A stretch of DNA of 64,000 nt, from NCBI RefSeq assembly GCF_009428905.1, contig NZ_WHYR01000003.1, positions 1 to 64,000 on the forward strand, given 5' to 3'. Positions 58,934-64,000 of this stretch are shown piece after piece. Numbering within the stretch: the stretch's first letter is position 1; each line of letters starts with the position of its first letter. The translations under genes were made by a program, and so were the position numbers. This DNA is from Desulfofundulus thermobenzoicus (GTDB lineage Bacteria > Bacillota > Desulfotomaculia > Desulfotomaculales > Desulfovirgulaceae). The notes beneath the pieces were generated by a model. That model was not told the DNA's origin. It saw nothing but the letters and a program-made list of their open reading frames with translations, and searched no databases.

Positions 58934-60743
58934 GGCCCGCCGGGGGGAACCCGGGGCTGCTCCGGAATGGCAGGTGCTGGTGTGTTCCGGTACCGGGTGT
59001 ACTTCTTCCGCCAGCCATGTGGTGCGGGAAGAACTGGCCCGTCATATAGGGGAAGCCGGCATCCAGGCCCGGGTGGTTAAAACGGGCTGTTTCGGCTTTT
59101 GCAAGATGGGTCCCCTGGTGGTGGTCCACCCGGGCCAAACCCTGTATTGCCTGGTAAAGAAAGAAGATGTTCCGGAAATAGTGCAAAGCCACCTGGGGAA
59201 AGGTAAGATTGTGGAGCGCCTGCTTTTTGCCGAACCGGATACCGGGGAACGTAAAAAATGCCTGTCGGATATTCACTTTTTCCGCGCTCAGCACCGGGTG
59301 GCCCTGCGCAATTGCGGTTTGATCGACCCTGAGGATATTAACGAATACATAGCCTGTGACGGTTATTTTGCCCTGGCCGGTGTCCTGCTGCACTGGGACC
59401 CCTCCCGGGTGGTGGAAGTGATCAAACAGTCCGGTTTGCGGGGACGGGGTGGAGCCGGATTTCCCACCGGAAAGAAATGGGAACTGGCCGCCGCCGCATC
59501 CGGTCCGGTAAAGTATGTGGTGTGCAACGCCGACGAGGGTGATCCCGGCGCCTTTATGGACCGCAGCATTCTGGAGGGGGATCCCTACAGTGTGCTGGAG
59601 GCCATGACCATTGCCGGTTACGCCATTGGCGCCCGGGAGGGTTATATCTATGTCCGGGCGGAATACCCCATTGCCGTGGACCGGCTGGAGCGGGCCATCG
59701 CCCAGGCCAGGGAGGTGGGATTGCTGGGGCGTCGCATTTTAAATACCGGTTTCGACTTTGACATCGACCTGCGTTTGGGGGCCGGGGCCTTTGTCTGCGG
59801 GGAAGAGACTGCCCTTTTGCGTTCAGCCGAGGGGCACCGGGGAGAACCCCATCCCCGCCCCCCCTACCCTGCCACCTGCGGTTTGTGGGGTAAACCCACG
59901 TTGGTCAATAATGTGGAAACATATGCCAATATACCGGTAATCATCCGCAATGGTGCCCAATGGTTTGCCTCCATGGGCACGGAAAACAGCAAGGGGACCA
60001 AAGTCTTCTCCCTGGCCGGCAAGATCATGAACACCGGTTTGATTGAAGTGCCCATGGGTACCACCCTGCGCACGGTAATCTTCGACATCGGTGGCGGCAT
60101 TCCCGGAGGAAGGCGGTTCAAAGCGGTTCAAACCGGCGGTCCTTCCGGCGGATGCATCCCGGAGCGCTATCTTGATACGCCCATTGATTATGAATCCTTA
60201 AAGAAGCTGGGTTCCATGATGGGTTCCGGTGGCATGATTGTTTTGGATGAAACTGACTGCATGGTGGATATAGCTAAATTTTACCTGCAGTTCAGCCAGG
60301 ATGAATCCTGCGGTCAGTGTACTCCCTGCCGGGTGGGTACCAAACGCATGCTGGAAATTCTGGAGCGGATTACCCAGGGTAAGGGCCGGATGGAAGACCT
60401 GGACGAACTGGCGGATCTGTCCCGGGAAGTGATGGACGCATCACTTTGTGGTCTGGGCCAGACGGCGCCCAACCCGGTTCTTTCCACGTTGCGCTATTTC
60501 CGGGACGAATATGTGGCCCATATCCGGGACAAACACTGTCCGGCCGGTGTTTGCCGGGCGCTGGTGGACTACGTGGTGGATGAGGAAAAGTGCATTGCCT
60601 GCGGTTTATGTGCCCGGCAATGTGTGGCCCATGCCATCAGCGGGGAAAAGAAGGGGCGGCCCTACTTCATTGACCGCCAGAAGTGCCTGAAGTGCGGCGC
60701 CTGTCTCGCCAGTTGTCCCCGGGAAGCCATTTACACCGCTTGA
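58872..60743 (+). CDS. NuoF/HndC-like flavoprotein, second copy
   Basis: A 623-residue homologue of hndC: N-terminal [2Fe-2S] thioredoxin-like domain (CSGTGCTSSASHVV, KTGCFGFCKMGPLV), NuoF core ([51 protein letters not shown]), [20 protein letters not shown], and a C-terminal 2[4Fe-4S] unit (CIACGLCARQC, CLKCGACLASCP). It likely transfers electrons between NADH and a ferredoxin-linked partner encoded elsewhere, for example a formate dehydrogenase, another hydrogenase or a heterodisulfide-reductase-like complex. Partner unknown. ATG 58872 follows GGAGGTGAGAG. Confidence 0.93.
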   Translation: MMINLLSDLEDIRRRRLPDIKARRGEPGAAPEWQVLVCSGTGCTSSASHVVREELARHIGEAGIQARVVKTGCFGFCKMGPLVVVHPGQTLYCLVKKEDVPEIVQSHLGKGKIVERLLFAEPDTGERKKCLSDIHFFRAQHRVALRNCGLIDPEDINEYIACDGYFALAGVLLHWDPSRVVEVIKQSGLRGRGGAGFPTGKKWELAAAASGPVKYVVCNADEGDPGAFMDRSILEGDPYSVLEAMTIAGYAIGAREGYIYVRAEYPIAVDRLERAIAQAREVGLLGRRILNTGFDFDIDLRLGAGAFVCGEETALLRSAEGHRGEPHPRPPYPATCGLWGKPTLVNNVETYANIPVIIRNGAQWFASMGTENSKGTKVFSLAGKIMNTGLIEVPMGTTLRTVIFDIGGGIPGGRRFKAVQTGGPSGGCIPERYLDTPIDYESLKKLGSMMGSGGMIVLDETDCMVDIAKFYLQFSQDESCGQCTPCRVGTKRMLEILERITQGKGRMEDLDELADLSREVMDASLCGLGQTAPNPVLSTLRYFRDEYVAHIRDKHCPAGVCRALVDYVVDEEKCIACGLCARQCVAHAISGEKKGRPYFIDRQKCLKCGACLASCPREAIYTA

Positions 60744-60871
60744 GGGTACTGTGGAAAACTCCCGGCTGCTGTCGTCTCCGGGAAAAAGCACGCATACACG
60801 GTATGGTGGGTCCTATCTCAAAGGACTCCGGAAAAAACACCTGCCTTTTTCTCCCGTGGTACCCGGGAATA

Positions 60872-60900
60872 TTGCTATTTGTTTTAGAAAAGGTTATAAT
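60872..60900 (+). promoter_or_regulatory. Promoter of the YkgJ-like gene
   Basis: TTGCTA (60872-60877), 17 bases, perfect TATAAT (60895-60900); separates this gene from the NuoEF pair. Confidence 0.75.
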
Positions 60901-61006
60901 AAGACCAGTTTGACCTTCAGGTACGGGCGGAAATGGGGCCTGTGGCGTTGCAGAAGGGTTTTATTAGCTAACTGACCTGAAGTTTAATATTTTGGGAAGA
61001 GGGGAT

Positions 61007-61780
61007 ATGATGAATCAGGCCAAAACCCTGACGGGCGACAGCAAATTTCGCTTCTCCTGTCACCCGGGGCTATCCTGTTTTACCGAATGCTGCCGGGATG
61101 TGAATATCTTTTTAACGCCCTATGATGTGCTGCGCATGCGTAAAAAACTGGACCTTTCCTCGGGAGAATTTCTGGAGCGCTATACTATTAAGTTAATTGG
61201 AAACAAAACCGGATTGCCTCTGGTTTTACTGAAAATGAATGAGCAGGATAAAAAGTGCCCCTTTGTCACACCCCAGGGGTGCGGGATTTACCAGGAGCGT
61301 CCCTGGGCCTGCCGCATGTTCCCCCTGGATAAGGCCGAAGGGGATGACCGGTATAATGTGGTGGCCGTTCCTTCCCGGTGCCGTGGTTTGGAAGAAGACA
61401 GGGAATTGATGGTGGAAGAATATATAAAAGAGCAAGGTCTTTTGACCTACGATTATGTGGAGGAAATATTCAATCACATATCCTATAATCCGCGTCTGTC
61501 CGAGATTAAGGTGACCGATCCGCAAATAGCCGATATGTTTTATATGGCCTGTTACGATCTGGATCGTTTTAAACGCTTTGTCTTTGAAACCCGGTTTCTG
61601 AAAATATTCGAGGTGGAGCCGGAAGTGGTGGAACAAATAAAAACCGACGATCTGGCCCTGATGCAGCTGGGCTTCCGGTGGATGCGCTTCGGTCTGGTTA
61701 TCGGCGATTCCATGAAGTTCAATCAGGAGGTTTTGCTGGCAAAACAAAAAGAGCAGGAAGCGGCCAACAGGCCGCAGTAA
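61007..61780 (+). CDS. YkgJ-family cysteine-cluster protein
   Basis: A 257-residue protein with the conserved cysteines of the zinc/iron-chelating UPF0153/YkgJ family: CHPGLSCFTECCRDVNIFLT near the N-terminus, then CPFVTPQGCGIYQERPWACRMFP and a CRGLEED. The C-terminal half (about 130-257) is helical, with no recognisable motif. Members bind Fe-S or zinc; function is unknown, with some proposed to hold metal for flagellar or oxidoreductase modification. Start ATG 61007 (next ATG 61010) follows GGGAAGAGGGG. Confidence 0.85.
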   Translation: MMNQAKTLTGDSKFRFSCHPGLSCFTECCRDVNIFLTPYDVLRMRKKLDLSSGEFLERYTIKLIGNKTGLPLVLLKMNEQDKKCPFVTPQGCGIYQERPWACRMFPLDKAEGDDRYNVVAVPSRCRGLEEDRELMVEEYIKEQGLLTYDYVEEIFNHISYNPRLSEIKVTDPQIADMFYMACYDLDRFKRFVFETRFLKIFEVEPEVVEQIKTDDLALMQLGFRWMRFGLVIGDSMKFNQEVLLAKQKEQEAANRPQ

Positions 61781-61790
61781 TTTCCAGAGT

Positions 61791-61820
61791 AAAAGGACCG
61801 GTTATATAACCGGTCCTTTT
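61791..61820. terminator. Palindromic, probably bidirectional terminator
   Basis: A perfect 30-base palindrome centred on TATA (AAAAGGACCGG... arm), with T-runs on both strands, between the convergent YkgJ-like and nitrilase genes. Confidence 0.85.
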
Positions 61821-61928
61821 TAAAAATAAAATGGCTGGCTGCCGGTGTTCCGTGGACAGTTACGGCGCAGGAACAAGTACACAATCCCGTGCGGCCGGTC
61901 ATTTATCGAAACCAGTGGGTCTTATACT

Positions 61929-62858
61929 TCAGGCTTTAGAATCCCCCGCTGAAGGGCAGTCACGGGTGACAAAGTTATTTCCCGCATATAAACCGGGGGA
62001 TCCTTTTCCCCCTTTCTTTTCCGCCGTTTCCTGTTCTACCAGCGGGCGGTAAAGTTCCGGACGGCGGGAGAGCAGGTAAAAGCTGTGGCGCATGGTTCTG
62101 GCCCGGCCCTGGCGAATAGTGTTGAGCAGTTCTGCCTTCAGGTCCACCACCAGCAGTCCTTCCCGGCCGAGAAAATCTTCGGCGATTACATTGCCCTTGG
62201 GGTCTATAACCAGCGCTCCGCCGCAAAACTGCTGATTTTCCCCGGCCGCTCCCACCAGGTTGCAGGCGGCCACGAAAACGGTATTATCATAAGCCCGGGC
62301 GGAAAGATACTTCAACCAGATATCCCGCCGGTCACCCACGATGGTGGGAGATGCGTGGGGGGCAAAAATCACTTCCGCCCCCTTTAGCGACAGTACGGTG
62401 GTTACTTCCGGGAAGTGCAGGTCCCAGCAAATTTCCACACCAAAACGAACCCTTTCCGTTTCAAAAACCGGCAGGCTGTCACCGGGGGTAAAGTAGGGCC
62501 GTTCACTCCTGCCCAGGTGAGTTTTGCGATACCGGTCGATGCGCCCGTCCGGGTAGGCGACCACCTGAGTTATATAGGGGTTTCCCCTGCCGGAGGTTTC
62601 GGCCATCCCGGCCAGAATAATCATATTATGGGAACGGGCCAGCCGGCTGAAAAAAAGGGTACTCTCCCCGGGAACGGGCTCCGCGTAATCCCCGGCCTTT
62701 TCCCGGTTATAACCCTGCAGGCAAAGCTCCGGAAAGCATATGGCTTCCACCCCTTTGCCGGCGGCCTCCTCCACAAAAGCGGCCATTTTCTGCCGGTTCG
62801 TTTTTACGTCTCCAATGGTGACCTGCATCTGCACCAGGCCAATACGCAGATCCTTCAT
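61929..62858 (-). CDS. Carbon-nitrogen hydrolase (nitrilase superfamily)
   Basis: A 309-residue nitrilase-fold enzyme with the catalytic triad visible: Glu in ICFPELCLQGYN, Lys in YRKTHLGRSERP and Cys in GVEICWDLHFPE. Such enzymes cleave amides, nitriles or carbamoyl groups; the substrate cannot be told. The final about 30 residues are an unconserved tail (EKKGGKGSPGLYAG). It is 33 bases after dsrE, on the same strand. Confidence 0.9.
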   Translation of the reverse strand: MKDLRIGLVQMQVTIGDVKTNRQKMAAFVEEAAGKGVEAICFPELCLQGYNREKAGDYAEPVPGESTLFFSRLARSHNMIILAGMAETSGRGNPYITQVVAYPDGRIDRYRKTHLGRSERPYFTPGDSLPVFETERVRFGVEICWDLHFPEVTTVLSLKGAEVIFAPHASPTIVGDRRDIWLKYLSARAYDNTVFVAACNLVGAAGENQQFCGGALVIDPKGNVIAEDFLGREGLLVVDLKAELLNTIRQGRARTMRHSFYLLSRRPELYRPLVEQETAEKKGGKGSPGLYAGNNFVTRDCPSAGDSKA

Positions 62859-62891
62859 GGTTCACCCCTGTAAATCCGGCCGGTATACGGC

Positions 62892-63227
62892 CTACGGCTT
62901 GATGTAAGCGTAGCCTTCCCCCTGTCTTTTCACTATTTCCGTGATCCCTGCCGGAACCACGGTTATAAAGGGGGGCAGGCTGTCTTCCCGGATATTGTTC
63001 ATATTCAGGGCGTTGCGGCAGGCGGCAAAAACCACACCCTGCCCATGCAGGTCCTCCATCTGGCGGATCAATTCTTTCTTTCCCTGGCTGTATGCCAGCA
63101 CCCCCGTACCGTTGGCTACCACCACTATGCTGGTGCCTCCGGGTCCCACGTCCTTGATGAAGTTGTTAATGTTCAGCAGCACCCGGGGCCAGCGGTCCGG
63201 TTCGTTGATGTGAAAAAGTGCCTTCAT
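62892..63227 (-). CDS. DsrE-family protein
   Basis: A 111-residue DsrE/F-like protein (MKALFHINEPDRWPRVLLN; SIVVVANGTGVLAYSQG; VVFAACRNALNMNNI). A single conserved cysteine lies in FAACRNAL, the position used for persulfide relay in sulfurtransferases. It probably forms a homotrimer or hexamer. It is the first gene of a pair with the nitrilase. A 21-base repeat shared with the rtcB upstream region lies 25-45 bases before its start. Confidence 0.8.
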   Translation of the reverse strand: MKALFHINEPDRWPRVLLNINNFIKDVGPGGTSIVVVANGTGVLAYSQGKKELIRQMEDLHGQGVVFAACRNALNMNNIREDSLPPFITVVPAGITEIVKRQGEGYAYIKP

Positions 63228-63251
63228 TGACTTACGCCCGGTTCCTGTTGT

Positions 63252-63272
63252 TTTTATGGTAAATGTTCAGTG
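63252..63272 (-). repeat. Dispersed 21-base repeat, copy 2
   Basis: TTTTATGGTAAATGTTCAGTG, one difference from copy 1 at 15883-15903. Confidence 0.7.
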
Positions 63273-63423
63273 CACCCGTTAAAATCGCGCAGTGTTGTCC
63301 CGCGAATACCGGTGGCTGAAACCAGGCGTTGCACCTCCTTCCTTGGGTATATTTCTTCCCCTTCACCCTTTTTCCTACCTGTAGATTATTAGATCCGGTA
63401 ATTTTTATCATTAATTTATCTGT

Positions 63424-63879
63424 TTAATCCGGATGGATGATTACCGCTTCTTCTTCGCAGTTGGGGAATTTGGGGCAATTGATGCATTCCTTCCAAACTT
63501 TCTGGGGCAGCTTTTCCTTTGGGATTAGCTGGAAACCGCACTTTAGAAAGAAACCGGCCTGGTAGGTCAGGGCGAAGACCCGGGGCAGCCCCAGTTCCCG
63601 GGCTTCCTGCAAAAAGGATTTCACCAGGCGGCGGCCGATGCCCCGGCGGGTGTAGCGGGGGTCCACCGCCAGAGCCCGGATTTCCGCCAGATCATCCCAG
63701 ATAATGTGCAGGGAACCGGCTCCCACCACCTGTCCGTTTTCTTCCGCCACGGTGAATTCCCGCAGCGCCTCGTAAAGAACCGAGCGGGGCCGGGCCAGCA
63801 TCAGACCCTGTTCCGCATAATAGTTTATTAAACCGTGTACCGCTTCCATATCGGCAATCCGGGCCTTGCGAATGATCAT
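63424..63879 (-). CDS. argA: Short-form ArgA-like N-acetyltransferase (GNAT)
   Basis: A 151-residue GNAT acetyltransferase: IRKARIADMEAVHGLINYYA, acetyl-CoA loop DPRYTRRGIGRRLVKSFLQE and the tail GFFLKCGFQLIPKEKLPQKV followed by CINCPKFPNCEEEAV. This short form, with the C-terminal cysteines, is the usual N-acetylglutamate synthase candidate of Firmicutes lacking long ArgA. ATG 63879 follows AGGGAGAAG, 12 bases after the previous stop. Confidence 0.82.
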   Translation of the reverse strand: MIIRKARIADMEAVHGLINYYAEQGLMLARPRSVLYEALREFTVAEENGQVVGAGSLHIIWDDLAEIRALAVDPRYTRRGIGRRLVKSFLQEARELGLPRVFALTYQAGFFLKCGFQLIPKEKLPQKVWKECINCPKFPNCEEEAVIIHPD

Positions 63880-63891
63880 CTTTTCTTCTCC

Positions 63892-64000
63892 CTATATTTG
63901 CCGGGCGTAATCCACCCCGTTTTTAAAAATGGCCAGACCGAGGGGCTCGCTGAATATATGCCGCCGCCAGTTGGGGTGCTGTGTCCGTTCCACAAACCGT
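63892..64000 (-). CDS. C-terminal end of an unidentified gene
   Basis: An open frame enters from the right edge and stops at TAG (complement of 63892-63894). The last 35 residues include NWRRHIFSEPLGLAIFKN and end VDYARQI. I do not recognise the family. It lies 12 bases before the argA start on the same strand and is likely in one operon. Confidence 0.55.
   Translation of the reverse strand, partial: RFVERTQHPNWRRHIFSEPLGLAIFKNGVDYARQI

Overview
The window looks like chromosomal DNA of an anaerobic, spore-forming, Gram-positive bacterium of the Desulfotomaculum / Pelotomaculum / Moorella type (Peptococcaceae-like clostridia). The clues are an acetyl-CoA pathway cluster (acsB, CO dehydrogenase, CooC), a multi-subunit [FeFe]-hydrogenase with its own maturation operon, haem made through sirohaem (Ahb route), a GerAB-type spore germination permease, a tRNA for selenocysteine, strong purine-rich ribosome binding sites and frequent GTG/TTG starts. 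The species is inferred, not shown.

Layout. 1-3.7 kb: acsB (cut by the window edge), cooS and cooC on the minus strand, then a phasin-like gene. 3.8-5.8 kb: a possible small RNA, a Pro-Tyr-Lys tRNA cluster, an IS-like remnant and a frameshifted vapBC pair bracketed by short direct repeats. 5.8-14.3 kb: a ferredoxin, a LysR regulator and, on the minus strand, an eight-gene hydrogenase operon (DRTGG protein, HydS-like sensory hydrogenase, second DRTGG protein, HndA, HATPase, HndB, HndC, HndD). 14.7-27.6 kb: RtcB, a structured RNA in front of a DUF169 gene, an MFS exporter, an iron-sulfur flavoprotein, an RND efflux pair and two carbohydrate deacetylase-like proteins. 27.8-30.9 kb: an M-box Mg2+ riboswitch controlling a soluble MgtE-N/CBS protein and an NRAMP-related Mg2+ transporter. 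31-37.9 kb: tRNA-Leu, a CoxE/unknown/MoxR group, YjbQ, a TIGR00725 protein and Rex. 38-44 kb: the H-cluster maturation operon (TM1266-type regulator, aspA, hydF, hydE, hydG) behind a leader with an intrinsic terminator. 44.1-54.4 kb: a ten-gene operon from glutamyl-tRNA to haem b through sirohaem. 54.5-64 kb: polyprenyl diphosphate synthase, tRNA-Sec, GerAB permease, a membrane protein, a second HndA/HndC pair without a hydrogenase subunit, a YkgJ-type cysteine-cluster protein, a nitrilase, a DsrE protein, an ArgA-type acetyltransferase and the tail of one more gene.

How it fits together. Most of the window serves energy metabolism of a CO2/H2 or syntrophic lifestyle: CO dehydrogenase/acetyl-CoA synthase fixes CO2, the Hnd hydrogenase exchanges electrons between H2, NAD(P)H and ferredoxin, HydEFG build its active site, Rex senses NADH/NAD+, and the haem operon supplies cytochromes. 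Parts most worth a second look are the terminator-bearing leader before the hydrogenase maturation operon, the HydS/DRTGG/HATPase regulatory set, the pseudoknot-terminator RNA at 16.8 kb, and the M-box operon pairing a detached MgtE sensor domain with an NRAMP-type transporter. All calls come from reading sequence by eye; no database search was run.
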